DNA of 34,512 nt from Marinibacterium sp. (lineage in GTDB: Bacteria; Pseudomonadota; Alphaproteobacteria; Rhodobacterales; Rhodobacteraceae), in NCBI GenBank assembly GCA_025800215.1, contig JAOXSC010000210.1:1-34512 (forward strand), given 5' to 3'. The stretch's first letter is position 1; each line of letters opens with the position of its first letter. Positions 1 through 7,398 of the stretch are shown piece after piece. The position numbers and the translations under genes were made by a program. Below the pieces are notes generated by a model. That model saw only the letters and a list, made by a program, of their open reading frames with translations, was not told the origin of the DNA and ran no database searches.

Positions 1-397
1 GCCTCTGAATTGTTCAACCCTTCAAGTCCAGCACCTCAGTCACCCCTCAGTGCCGCCCCGTCCGGGCCGCCCCGTCAGCGCCTCAGCGCCGCCGGTGAAG
101 GGGTATCTAAGGAATACACAAACACCCCGCAACAAGAAAAATGACCAAAAACACAAAAACCCACCCAAAAAGCCATCAAGTCATTGATATTGTTATATTT
201 ATTTCTTCACTTTTTTGACACATAGCACGGGCAACATGGGCTGGATGCGCCATGCGACGGCGACTCATGCGCATGGGCAGTGCCGGAAACGCGGGCAACT
301 TGTGCCCCAGCCGTTTCAGACCACCATATATAGATCACCGGGCCTGAAAACGCCGACTCGCCTGCATCCGACTCGCCCACCAATCAAGCGCCCCCTG
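1..397. other. Intergenic left edge, no gene seen
   Basis: No convincing coding region was found here. Positions 1-100 are GC-rich. About 120-220 is strikingly A+T-rich, with runs of A and the AT-only stretch around 186-205. The segment downstream of the aldo/keto reductase stop contains a repeated GGCGAGTCGG motif when read on the minus strand, and the palindrome CATGCGCATG near 268-277. Any open frame on the plus strand here is only an extension of the frame opposite the aldo/keto reductase gene. The region may hold the terminator of the minus-strand operon, but I see no clear hairpin plus T-tract. Confidence 0.6.
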
Positions 398-1294
398 TCA
401 CGGAACCTCGTGCCCTTGTGCCGCCGTCAGGATCTCGAACCAGGTTTCACGCCGCATTTCGACCCTGCAGGCCCCCGACAGGGTCGCGATCCGATCCAGC
501 CGGTTTGTGCCCATGACCGGGATCAGACCGACAGGATGCGCCAGCAGCCAGGCCACCGCCACCGCCGCCACATCAACACCCTGAGCCACCGCTTCGCGGG
601 CAAGCACCGCACGCACCGCAGCCCCCGCATCGTCAAAGAGCGCCCCACCCCCAAGCGGCGACCACGCCATCGGCATGATGCCGCGCTCCTGCATCCATGC
701 GATGTCGCCATTCAGGAACGGGTCATAGGCCAGCGCGCTGACTTCGATCTGGTTGGTGACCAGCGGGCAGTGCATCGCCGATTGCAGCAGCGTCCAGTCA
801 TGCAGGCGGAAATTCGACACGCCCACCGCCCGCACCTTGCCGCTGGTCACAAGGTCATCCAGCGCACGCCCGGTGTCGTGATGATCCATGAAGGGATCCG
901 GCCGGTGGATCAGCAGCAGATCCACGTGATCCACCCGCATTTCCGCCAGCGAGGTTTCGACCGACCCCATGATATGGTCGCGCGAGGTGTTGTAATGTTT
1001 CACCCTGTGCCCGGCATAGCGGCCCACGGGCGCGACGATATCGCATTTGGTGACGATCTCGACCCGGTCGCGCAGGCCCGGCGCAGCCTCGAACGCGTTG
1101 CCCAGGATCGCTTCGGCCGCATAGCCGCCATAGATGTCGGCCTGATCCAGCGTGGTGATGCCCTGTTCCAGACAGGCTTCGATCTTGGCCTGCACATGGG
1201 CGGGCGATGTGTCGTCATCATCTGCGATGCGCCACATGCCATAGACAATGCGGGACAGGTCAAGCTGGTCGCTGAGGCGGCTGCGCGGGATCAT
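398..1294 (-). CDS. Aldo/keto reductase, YdhF-like; candidate SmoB-type 6-oxoglucose reductase
   Basis: This is a 298-residue cytoplasmic NAD(P)H-dependent oxidoreductase of the AKR (TIM-barrel) superfamily. The expected catalytic tetrad is visible: D50 and Y55 in DQADIYGGY, K83 in VTKC and H130 in LLLIHRP. GVSNF follows, then the C-terminal cofactor segment around MGTNRLDR. The ATG at 1294 is preferred over a longer in-frame ATG at 1411. It lies in an ATGA overlap with the stop of the upstream monooxygenase gene, behind a GGAG ribosome site, so the two are translationally coupled. In the sulfo-SMO pathway of Agrobacterium an AKR (SmoB) reduces the 6-oxoglucose made by a flavin monooxygenase (SmoC). 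The gene pair here matches that arrangement, but the substrate is inferred. A generic YdhF-like reductase is the alternative. Confidence 0.85.
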   Translation of the reverse strand: MIPRSRLSDQLDLSRIVYGMWRIADDDDTSPAHVQAKIEACLEQGITTLDQADIYGGYAAEAILGNAFEAAPGLRDRVEIVTKCDIVAPVGRYAGHRVKHYNTSRDHIMGSVETSLAEMRVDHVDLLLIHRPDPFMDHHDTGRALDDLVTSGKVRAVGVSNFRLHDWTLLQSAMHCPLVTNQIEVSALAYDPFLNGDIAWMQERGIMPMAWSPLGGGALFDDAGAAVRAVLAREAVAQGVDVAAVAVAWLLAHPVGLIPVMGTNRLDRIATLSGACRVEMRRETWFEILTAAQGHEVP

Positions 1295-2445
1295 CGGCGC
1301 TCTCCATTGGCAAGGGGGGTCATGGGGGGCGCGGATGGCACCCGCCCGTAGATTTCGGGCAGTGAACAGGTGTTCAGATGTGGCAGGACGCGGGTACCAA
1401 AGCTGCGGCATTCATCCAGATGCGGATAGCCCGACAGGATGAAGGCGCGGATCCCCATCTTGCGATAGGCCTCGAGCTCGCTCAGGATCTGATCGGTCGA
1501 CCCCACCAGCGCCGCCCCGCAGCCCGAGCGCGCACGCCCGATCCCCGTCCACAGATGCGGTTCGACATAGCCGAACCTGTCGGCCAGATCGCGCGCGCGC
1601 GCCTGATGCGCTACCCCGAGCGATATGGAATCATGCGCCCGGTCCCGGATCAGCTGGCCATATTCATCATCCAGCTGACTGACGATGTGTTCGGCATAGT
1701 CGCGCGCTTCAGCTTCGGTGTCGCGCACGATCACATGCACCCGCAACCCGTAATCGAGCCTGCGCCCGTGCCGTTCGGCCACCGCATGCACCGCCTTCAT
1801 GCGCTCGGCAATCTGGTCCTTGGGTTCGGGCCACATCAGATAGACATCGCAATGCTGGCCGCACAATTCCAGCGCGGCCGGAGAATACCCCCCGAAGTAC
1901 AGCAGCGGCCCGCCCGTCTGATAGGGGCGCGCAGGATCCGTGGTCAGGCCGCTGAACTGATAGACCTCGCCCTGATGGTTGATCTCGTCGCGGGTCCAGG
2001 CCTGTTTGAGGATCTCGACCACCTCGCGCGAGCGCTGGTAGCGAAAGGCGCTGTCGGCGACCTCGCCCGGAAAGTCAGACGAGATGATGTTCACCGTCAG
2101 CCGCCCCTCGAGCATGTGGTCCAGGGTGGCCAGCGTGCGGGCCAGCATGATCGGCTGCATCTCGCCGCAGCGCACGGCGGCCAGCATGTTGATGCGTTGG
2201 GTGATCGGCGCGCAGCCCGCCACAAAGGACAGCGTATCCTGCCCCACCTGATACGAGCTGGGGCACAGGATGTTGCGGAACCCCTGGGCTTCGGCCTCTT
2301 GCAGGATCTTCGAACAATGCGCCCAGCTGGATCGAAGCGATCCGTCGGGCACCCCCAGATACGCATAGTCATCCGAACAGAGCGCTGCGAACCACGACAC
2401 CTCGGCCGCGTCCAGATCCGCAGATGTGATGGGCACCACCGTCAT
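1291..2445 (-). CDS. SsuD-like FMNH2-dependent sulfonate monooxygenase; candidate SmoC (sulfoquinovose monooxygenase)
   Basis: This 384-residue protein is a bacterial-luciferase-like (LLM class) flavin monooxygenase. It resembles the alkanesulfonate monooxygenase branch: LAPITQ-like APITQRINMLAAVR near the N-terminus, LDHMLEGRLTVNIISSD, LLYFGGYSPAALEL, LRVHVIVRDTEAEA, an LWTGIGRARSG segment, and the family-typical FILSGYPHLDE near the C-terminus. Members use reduced FMN and O2 to remove sulfite from a C-sulfonate and leave an aldehyde. The start at 2445 (MTVVPITS) is behind a GGGAGGG ribosome site; an ATG at 2508 would add 21 unconserved residues. No flavin reductase partner is encoded in the window. 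Coupling to an AKR and a divergent GntR/Gfo-Idh-MocA pair suggests sulfoquinovose rather than alkanesulfonates. The family call is firm; the substrate is inference. Confidence 0.85.
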   Translation of the reverse strand: MTVVPITSADLDAAEVSWFAALCSDDYAYLGVPDGSLRSSWAHCSKILQEAEAQGFRNILCPSSYQVGQDTLSFVAGCAPITQRINMLAAVRCGEMQPIMLARTLATLDHMLEGRLTVNIISSDFPGEVADSAFRYQRSREVVEILKQAWTRDEINHQGEVYQFSGLTTDPARPYQTGGPLLYFGGYSPAALELCGQHCDVYLMWPEPKDQIAERMKAVHAVAERHGRRLDYGLRVHVIVRDTEAEARDYAEHIVSQLDDEYGQLIRDRAHDSISLGVAHQARARDLADRFGYVEPHLWTGIGRARSGCGAALVGSTDQILSELEAYRKMGIRAFILSGYPHLDECRSFGTRVLPHLNTCSLPEIYGRVPSAPPMTPLANGERR

Positions 2446-2503
2446 CAAAGATCCCTCCCAAAGACCTCTTTTGGGGGTTTGCGTAGCATCCCCGCGCGTG
2501 TAG

Positions 2504-2521
2504 ATCAATTATGCATCAATT
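2504..2521. promoter_or_regulatory. Candidate GntR operator (ATCAATT direct repeat) in divergent promoter region
   Basis: The 96-bp gap between the two divergent starts contains ATCAATT at 2504-2510 and again at 2515-2521, one helical turn (11 bp) apart around an ATGCAT core. This is the only AT-rich, repeated element in the gap, and it lies between the monooxygenase and GntR genes. It is a plausible binding site for the neighbouring regulator controlling both directions. No footprint-level consensus is known to me for this regulator. Confidence 0.35.
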
Positions 2522-2541
2522 CTGCCTGCACAGGTCCGCGC

Positions 2542-3252
2542 ATGATCCCCGACACCGCCCCCGGCGCCCTGCCGCTCTATCAGCAGGTCAGCGAAATGCT
2601 GATCCGCGATATCGCCTCGGGCCGGTTGCGCGACGGCGCGCGCCTGCCACCTGAACGGAAAATGGCCGCCACGCTTGGCCTGTCGGTGGGCACCCTGCGC
2701 AAGGCGCTGGCCGATCTGGAGCAGCGCGGGCTGATCGACCGGCGACAGGGCTCGGGCAATTACATCCGCGCCAGCCAGACGCCCGAAGGCATCTATGCCT
2801 TCTACCGGCTCGAGCGGCTGACGGGGGGCGGTCTGCCCTCGGCCCGGATCCTTGATCTGCAGCGGCGGGCCAAACCCGATGACCTGCCCGGCTTTGGCCT
2901 CTGCCCCGATGCCCACAGGATCCGGCGCCTGCGCTATCTTGATGGCGATGTTGCGTCGCTGGAAGAGATCTGGCTGGATGCCAGCCATGCTGACCGGCTT
3001 GACCCCGATGAGATGTCGCAATCGCTCTATCTCTACTACCGCGATGCGCTGGATCTGTGGATCACCGGCTATGATGACCACGTGTCGGTGGCCCCCGCCC
3101 CGGCTTGGGCGCCCGACGGGTTCGGCCCACGCGCCGGCACACCTTGCGGCTTTGTCGAACGGCTCAGCCGCACCGCCGATGGCCAGATCGCAGAAGTGTC
3201 GCGCACCTGGTTTGACAGCACAATCGCCCGCTATGTGGCCCGGATGAGGTAA
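2542..3252 (+). CDS. GntR family (HutC-type) transcriptional regulator
   Basis: This 236-residue protein has an N-terminal winged-helix GntR domain at about residues 8-75: PLYQQVSEMLIRDIASG, then LPPERKMAATLGLSVGTLRKAL, then the wing DRRQGSGNYI. A C-terminal UTRA-like ligand domain follows from about residue 90, beginning IYAFYRLERL and including RRLRYLDGD and LEEIWLDA. The ATG at 2542 is chosen because the domain starts within ten residues; the open frame extends far upstream only as the shadow of the opposite gene. It is divergent from the monooxygenase/AKR pair and sits 5 bp before the Gfo/Idh/MocA gene, so it probably controls both. UTRA domains usually bind small metabolites such as sugars; the inducer is unknown, with sulfoquinovose or a glycoside the contextual guess. 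Confidence 0.88.
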   Translation: MIPDTAPGALPLYQQVSEMLIRDIASGRLRDGARLPPERKMAATLGLSVGTLRKALADLEQRGLIDRRQGSGNYIRASQTPEGIYAFYRLERLTGGGLPSARILDLQRRAKPDDLPGFGLCPDAHRIRRLRYLDGDVASLEEIWLDASHADRLDPDEMSQSLYLYYRDALDLWITGYDDHVSVAPAPAWAPDGFGPRAGTPCGFVERLSRTADGQIAEVSRTWFDSTIARYVARMR

Positions 3253-3257
3253 CCAGA

Positions 3258-4346
3258 ATGACCAGACCCCTGCGCTATGGGATCATCGGCTGCGGCATGA
3301 TGGGGCAAGAGCACCTTCGCAACATCGCCCTGCTGCCCGATACCCAGGTTGCCGCCATTTTCGAACCCGACGCCGCGATGCGCGCCCACGCCGCCGCGCT
3401 GGCACCGGGGGCCGCCATGGTCGACAGCCTGGACGCGTTGCTGGGGGTCGAGGCGCTCGATGCTCTTCTGATCGCATCGCCCAACCACCTGCACGCGGCG
3501 CAACTGCACCACATCGCCGCGCGCCGCCCCCTGCCCCTGCTGGTGGAAAAGCCGCTCTATACCGATCCCGCCGATGCCACCCGGATCACCGAACTGGAAC
3601 AGCAATACCCTTCGATGATCTGGGTCGCGATGGAATATCGCTATATGCCGCCCATTGCAGCCTTTCTGGACGCCGCCTCCGACGCCACCGGCGGCATCAA
3701 GATGCTCAGCATCCGCGAACACCGCTTTCCCTTTCTTGAAAAAGTGGGCGACTGGAACCGCTTCAACCGCAATACGGGCGGTACGCTAGTGGAAAAATGC
3801 TGCCATTTCTTTGATCTGATGCGGCTGGTCATCGGATCCGAACCCTGCCGCATCTCGGCCAGCGGTGGTCAGGCGGTGAACCATCTGGACGAACGTTATA
3901 ACGGGCAGACCCCGGACATCTGGGATCATGCCTATGTCATCGTGGATTTCGTGAACGGCGCCCGCGCCATGCTGGAACTGTGCATGTTCGCCGAAGGTGC
4001 CATGTATCAGGAAAACATCAGCGCCATCGGTCCAAAGGGCAAGATCGAAGCGCTGGTGCCCGGCCCCGGCCGGTTCTGGCCTGCGCATCTGGGCCCGGCC
4101 CCCGAACCGCGCCTGATCCTGAGCCCGCGCAACCGCCACCGCATCGACCGTCCGATCCCGGTGGACGCCACGCTGCTGAATGCGGGCGACCACAACGGAT
4201 CAACCTTCTACCAGCACCGCCAATTCGCTGCAGCCCTGCGGGCGGGTACCCCGCCCGAGGTTTCGCTTCATGATGGCGCGGCGGCCGTGCGCATGGGCCT
4301 GGCCGCCCAGCAATCGGCAACCCAAGCACGCACCATCACGCTGTAA
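3258..4346 (+). CDS. Gfo/Idh/MocA family protein; candidate NAD+-dependent sulfoquinovosidase
   Basis: This 362-residue protein has the N-terminal Rossmann fold (YGIIGCGMMG, glycines at 11, 13 and 16), the family EKP motif (E97-K98-P99 in LLVEKPL) and a C-terminal alpha/beta domain. It carries a VEKCCHFFD motif (K180, H183, D186) where many family dehydrogenases have a D/K-x-x-x-H pattern. There is no signal peptide, so it is cytoplasmic. The start at 3258 follows the GntR stop by 5 bp with AGGTAA as ribosome site, indicating one transcript. Most relatives are sugar or cyclitol dehydrogenases. A branch reported from Roseobacter sulfoquinovose clusters lacking a classical GH31 enzyme acts as an NAD+-dependent sulfoquinovosidase by transient C3 oxidation. 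The context fits that role, but the sequence alone does not prove it. Confidence 0.8.
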   Translation: MTRPLRYGIIGCGMMGQEHLRNIALLPDTQVAAIFEPDAAMRAHAAALAPGAAMVDSLDALLGVEALDALLIASPNHLHAAQLHHIAARRPLPLLVEKPLYTDPADATRITELEQQYPSMIWVAMEYRYMPPIAAFLDAASDATGGIKMLSIREHRFPFLEKVGDWNRFNRNTGGTLVEKCCHFFDLMRLVIGSEPCRISASGGQAVNHLDERYNGQTPDIWDHAYVIVDFVNGARAMLELCMFAEGAMYQENISAIGPKGKIEALVPGPGRFWPAHLGPAPEPRLILSPRNRHRIDRPIPVDATLLNAGDHNGSTFYQHRQFAAALRAGTPPEVSLHDGAAAVRMGLAAQQSATQARTITL

Positions 4347-4355
4347 CGCGCCAGA

Positions 4356-4967
4356 TCAGTCCTGAACGCCCAGCACCGTGTCGAACACATCGCGCAGGGT
4401 GTAATCTTCGTCAAAGAAGTTGTGACCATGCGATTCCTGCGGATGCAGCGTGACATTCTCGGCGTTGCGCAGGTTTTCCGCCTGATACCGTTCGGACGAG
4501 CTGTTGCCCGCATAGAACAGGTGGATGTCACCCTTGTAGTTCAGCTTGTCGATGTGGAAATTCATGTCCCGCTCTTCATCGACTGGCAGCAGCTCATCCA
4601 CGGTGGCAAAGATGCGATTGCCGCGCCGGTCGATCGCACGCGATGCTTTCGTCGAAATGGTGAAGGCCGACAGCCCCACGATCATGTCGACCCCGGCGGT
4701 CATGCCACTGATCATCCCGCCCGGACCCGCGCCCGATGCCACAACAATCAGCGAATGCTCGGCATCCTTCGACTTTTCACGCAGAAAATCCTGCAGCGCC
4801 TCGGCGCTGTCGAACTGATCCCCCCCATCCAGAAACAGCCGCCATTCGGCATCCGAAAACGCATGGCAATCATAGCCGCGCCGCTCCAGCTCATCACTGA
4901 CATCCCAAGGCAGATAGCCCAGGAACTTGCCCTGAATACCGCTGAAAAGAAACGCCTGCTTGGTCAT
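4356..4967 (-). CDS. Hypothetical protein, possibly alpha/beta-hydrolase-like
   Basis: I do not recognise this 203-residue protein. The start at 4967 (MTKQAFLF) is behind a clear GGAG site; upstream ATGs give unconserved sequence. It has no signal peptide or membrane helix. It is acidic, with alternating strands and helices: LIVVASGAGPGGMISGM, MIVGLSAFTI, then IHLFYAGNSSSERYQAENL and a late histidine in ESHGHNFF. A late strand, an acidic loop and a histidine before a final helix (DVFDTVLGV) recall the C-terminal half of alpha/beta hydrolases, but a canonical GxSxG elbow is not visible. It converges on the Gfo/Idh/MocA gene with 9 bp between stops, so it is a separate unit with its own promoter upstream. 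No function is assigned. Confidence 0.7.
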   Translation of the reverse strand: MTKQAFLFSGIQGKFLGYLPWDVSDELERRGYDCHAFSDAEWRLFLDGGDQFDSAEALQDFLREKSKDAEHSLIVVASGAGPGGMISGMTAGVDMIVGLSAFTISTKASRAIDRRGNRIFATVDELLPVDEERDMNFHIDKLNYKGDIHLFYAGNSSSERYQAENLRNAENVTLHPQESHGHNFFDEDYTLRDVFDTVLGVQD

Positions 4968-5370
4968 CGAAAACTCCGTGTCGTGTGAACTTTGAAATCT
5001 GCCTGAAAGAAACAACCGCCCGTCCGGGCAATGCGCAGGATCATCCCCAAAATGATGCCCCGCCACGCATGCAGGCGCAGGCTGCGCCGGACATGCCATG
5101 ATGTCGTCCAATTCATTCCCTTGTTCTGTCCGGGCGGCCACTGGCCAAGCCGCTGAGGTTGCGGCACGTTATCGTCGAGTTTGCAAAAACTGCAACAGCG
5201 AACTGCCCCGCTGCGGCCACATGGCTTCACAACCCGGAGAGATGCGCAGAAAACACCCTCTCGCAGGCACCGCGCGCAGCAGCCCGCCCCTCTGGGCGTG
5301 ACTGCGGCTTCTTTGTGGCAAAAAATACCTGACATCCTGCGGGCAGCCAGAGCTCGCAGGGGTCGACAGG
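4968..5370. other. 403-bp intergenic region
   Basis: No gene is supported here. It should contain the promoter of the hypothetical gene (minus strand) and the 3' end of the ABC ATPase operon. Visible elements are the inverted repeat TTGCA-N5-TGCAA at 5181-5195, a GC-rich hairpin-capable stretch around 5284-5298 (CGCCC...GGGCG), and a 24-bp copy of a repeat also found at 22737. On the minus strand TTGCAG near 5195-5190 could be a -35 element, but the corresponding -10 is not convincing. Confidence 0.5.
5307..5330 (+). repeat. Dispersed 24-bp intergenic repeat, copy 1
   Basis: The sequence starts GCTTCTTTGTGGC and ends AAATACCT. It matches the copy at 22737-22760 at 21 of 24 positions, differing only in an internal AAA/CCC triplet. 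Both copies lie just downstream of gene ends, here about 40 bp downstream (minus-strand sense) of the ABC ATPase stop. Confidence 0.6.
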
Positions 5371-6432
5371 TCAGCGCAGCCGCTGGCCGCTTTCGGGATC
5401 AAACAGCATCGCACGGTGGGGATCAAAGCGGATCCCCACAGCCCGCCCCACAGTGCTGCGCGCGTCGCCGCGCTCTTCCACGATCAACCGCGCCGCGTCC
5501 GGGCCCGACAGATGCGCATAGGACACGCCGCCAAGCGCCTCGACCAGCTCCACCCGCAGGGTCGGGTCTGCATCGACCACCTCGATATGCTCGGGCCGCA
5601 GCCCCAGCGTCACCTGCGACAGCCCGGCTGTCGCCCCCGCCACCGGCAACGCCACCGGCGCCCCAAGTGCCGGGTGCGACAGCTGCCCGTCCACCACCGC
5701 GCATTCAAGAAAGTTCATCGAAGGCGAGCCGATGAACCCGGCCACGAACCGGTTGTCGGGATCGCGATACAGCTCCAGCGGCGCGCCCACCTGTTCGACG
5801 CGCCCGTCACGCAGCACCACGATCTTGTCGGCCATCGTCATCGCCTCGACCTGATCATGGGTCACATAGATCATGGTGGCGCCGATCTCCTGATGCAGAC
5901 GTGCGATTTCGACCCGCATCTCGACCCGCAATTCGGCGTCAAGATTGGACAGCGGTTCGTCAAACAGAAACACCTCGGGGCCGCGCACGATGGCGCGCCC
6001 GATGGCAACGCGCTGCCGCTGGCCGCCCGACAGGGCCTTGGGCTTGCGGTTCAGATAGGGCCCCAGCTTGAGGATCTCGGCGGCGCGGGCGACCTTGTCG
6101 CGGATCTCGGCGCGGGGCACGCCAGTCATCCGCAGGCCAAACCCCATATTTTCGGCCACCGACATATGGGGATACAGCGCATAGGTCTGAAACACCATCG
6201 CCACGCCACGCTTGGCCGGATCCAGATGGGTCACGTCGCGCGCCCCGATGTGAATGTGGCCTTCGCTGGTCTCTTCCAGCCCCGCGATCATCCGCAGCAG
6301 GGTGGACTTGCCACAGCCCGACGGGCCCACGAAGACGCAGAATTCGCCATCTTCGATCTGCAGGTCGATCCCGTGGATCACCTGCGCCTCGCCATAGCGC
6401 TTGATCGCCCGTTCAAGGGTCACACCGGTCAT
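5371..6432 (-). CDS. Sugar ABC transporter ATP-binding protein (MalK/UgpC type)
   Basis: This 353-residue cytoplasmic ATPase energises carbohydrate import. Walker A is GPSGCGKST at 36-44, the Q-loop is [11 protein letters not shown], the signature is LSGGQ at 134-138, Walker B is VFLFDE at 154-159 and the H-loop is [10 protein letters not shown]. After the nucleotide-binding domain (about 1-235) comes a TOBE/OB-type regulatory domain with GLRPEHIEV, typical of MalK-like CUT1 ATPases, and the length fits that class. It starts 3 bp after the IclR stop and is presumably co-transcribed with it. Binding protein and permeases are encoded divergently, so this ATPase most likely serves that transporter. 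MalK-type ATPases can be shared among several sugar transporters, so it may have other partners. Confidence 0.93.
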   Translation of the reverse strand: MTGVTLERAIKRYGEAQVIHGIDLQIEDGEFCVFVGPSGCGKSTLLRMIAGLEETSEGHIHIGARDVTHLDPAKRGVAMVFQTYALYPHMSVAENMGFGLRMTGVPRAEIRDKVARAAEILKLGPYLNRKPKALSGGQRQRVAIGRAIVRGPEVFLFDEPLSNLDAELRVEMRVEIARLHQEIGATMIYVTHDQVEAMTMADKIVVLRDGRVEQVGAPLELYRDPDNRFVAGFIGSPSMNFLECAVVDGQLSHPALGAPVALPVAGATAGLSQVTLGLRPEHIEVVDADPTLRVELVEALGGVSYAHLSGPDAARLIVEERGDARSTVGRAVGIRFDPHRAMLFDPESGQRLR

Positions 6433-6435
6433 CTC

Positions 6436-7227
6436 TCAGCTCCCTGTCTGTCGCACATCCTGATCCGGAAACCGCCAGGCCTGCACCTCGCGCGCGATCT
6501 GCTCGGCGGTGTCGGCCAGCGCCGGCGCCCAGGTTTCCAGCCGGTCCAGATCGGTGCGGCTGGTGGGCCCGGTCACCGACAGCGCCCCCAGCATCCGCCC
6601 GCGTTCGGTCAGGATCGGCATGGCGATGCAGATGATGCCCGGTTCATGCTCTTCGCGGTCGAACGCATAGCCCCGGCCGCGGATCGCATCCAGCTCGGCC
6701 CGCAGCGCCGCTTCGCTGTCCAGCGTCTGATCGGTAAAGCGGTGAAAGCTCTGCTGCGCCAGCGCCGTGCCCAGATCGGGTTCAGGCAGAAAGGCCAGCA
6801 TCGCCTTGCCCACACCGGTACAATAGGCCGGGCCGACCTTGCCGGCCTGCGAATACATCGCCACCGGCTGGGTGGCATTACGTTTGTCCACATAGAGCAC
6901 CTGCGCATGATCCAGCTGCGCCAGATGCACGGTTTCACCCACCTGCGTGCTCAGCCGGTCCAGAAAGGGGCGCGCGATGGGCGCAAGCGAACTTTGGGTC
7001 CAGGCCCCATGCGCCAGCCGCACCAGCCGCAGCCCGAGCGCATAGGTCTGACGGTCGGGATCATAGCTCAGCATGCCCTGATTGGTCAGCACCTGCAGAA
7101 ACCGATAAAGCGTCGCCTTGGGATAGCGGCTCTGATCCAGCAGCTCGCCAAAGCGCACGGGCCGCGCGAACCCTGCGACCTGATCCAGCACATCCAGCGC
7201 CTTGCCGACCGTTCCATCCCCGGACAT
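6436..7227 (-). CDS. IclR family transcriptional regulator
   Basis: This 263-residue protein has an N-terminal winged helix (about 1-70; TVGKALDVLDQVAGF, FGELLDQSRYPKATLYRFLQVL) and the C-terminal IclR effector domain. The latter is shown by VGETVHLAQLD, GVGKAMLAFLP, the GYAFDREEHEPGIICIAMPI segment and LGALSVTGP. The start at 7227 is chosen because AAGAGGG stands 4 nt upstream; the ATG at 7257 has only a C-tract ahead of it and would add 10 residues. It is the first gene of a minus-strand pair with the ABC ATPase and diverges from the sugar-binding-protein operon. Two palindromes over the opposite promoter are likely its operators, which suggests repression relieved by a galactose-derived effector. 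The effector is not known. Confidence 0.92.
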   Translation of the reverse strand: MSGDGTVGKALDVLDQVAGFARPVRFGELLDQSRYPKATLYRFLQVLTNQGMLSYDPDRQTYALGLRLVRLAHGAWTQSSLAPIARPFLDRLSTQVGETVHLAQLDHAQVLYVDKRNATQPVAMYSQAGKVGPAYCTGVGKAMLAFLPEPDLGTALAQQSFHRFTDQTLDSEAALRAELDAIRGRGYAFDREEHEPGIICIAMPILTERGRMLGALSVTGPTSRTDLDRLETWAPALADTAEQIAREVQAWRFPDQDVRQTGS

Positions 7228-7288
7228 CGCACCCTCTTGGTTTGTTCCTTCCGACATCCGGCACGGGGGGGGGCTGCGCCGGAAATTG

Positions 7289-7318
7289 TTGACAAGCCTA
7301 GGCGAGTCGCGGTGTAGT
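7289..7318 (+). promoter_or_regulatory. Promoter of the galactoside transport/catabolism operon
   Basis: A perfect -35 hexamer TTGACA at 7289-7294 is followed after 18 bp by TGTAGT at 7313-7318 (four of six matches to TATAAT). Transcription would start near 7325, about 75 nt ahead of the binding-protein start codon. The first IclR-type palindrome overlaps the -10/start region and the second lies just downstream, which favours repression. Confidence 0.6.
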
Positions 7319-7358
7319 TTTCAATATGTAAAACGTGGTTTCAATAAGTGGAACCACG
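7317..7358. promoter_or_regulatory. Tandem IclR-type operators
   Basis: There are two palindromes. The first is GTTTT at 7317-7321 with AAAAC at 7330-7334. The second is CGTGGTT at 7334-7340 with AACCACG at 7352-7358, a perfect 7-bp arm pair. The core TTTCAATA(T/A)GT recurs at 7319-7329 and 7339-7349, exactly 20 bp apart, so both sites would face the same side of the helix. IclR proteins bind such pseudo-palindromes as dimers of dimers. The adjacent iclR gene makes it the obvious candidate. Confidence 0.65.
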
Positions 7359-7398
7359 CCACACAAAAGACCATATGGAAGCATTTGGGGAGGACATT

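Noticed and set aside
22..31. Single TCAAGTCCAG (reverse CTGGACTTGA) at the left edge
   Set aside because: It resembles a TauR half-site but has no partner 22-23 bp away and no gene of the taurine pathway near it; chance occurrence is likely.
215..1351. 378-codon plus-strand open frame over the aldo/keto reductase
   Set aside because: It is rich in Arg, His and Pro, has no recognisable motif and is antisense to a clear AKR; a shadow of GC-rich codon use.
5416..7317. 633-codon plus-strand open frame over the ABC ATPase and iclR
   Set aside because: Both minus-strand proteins have full family motifs; the antisense product is low-complexity Arg/His/Gln-rich.
7348..7398. Upstream ATG start for the sugar-binding protein
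   Set aside because: It lies inside the second operator, lacks a ribosome site and would place 17 residues before a normal signal peptide.
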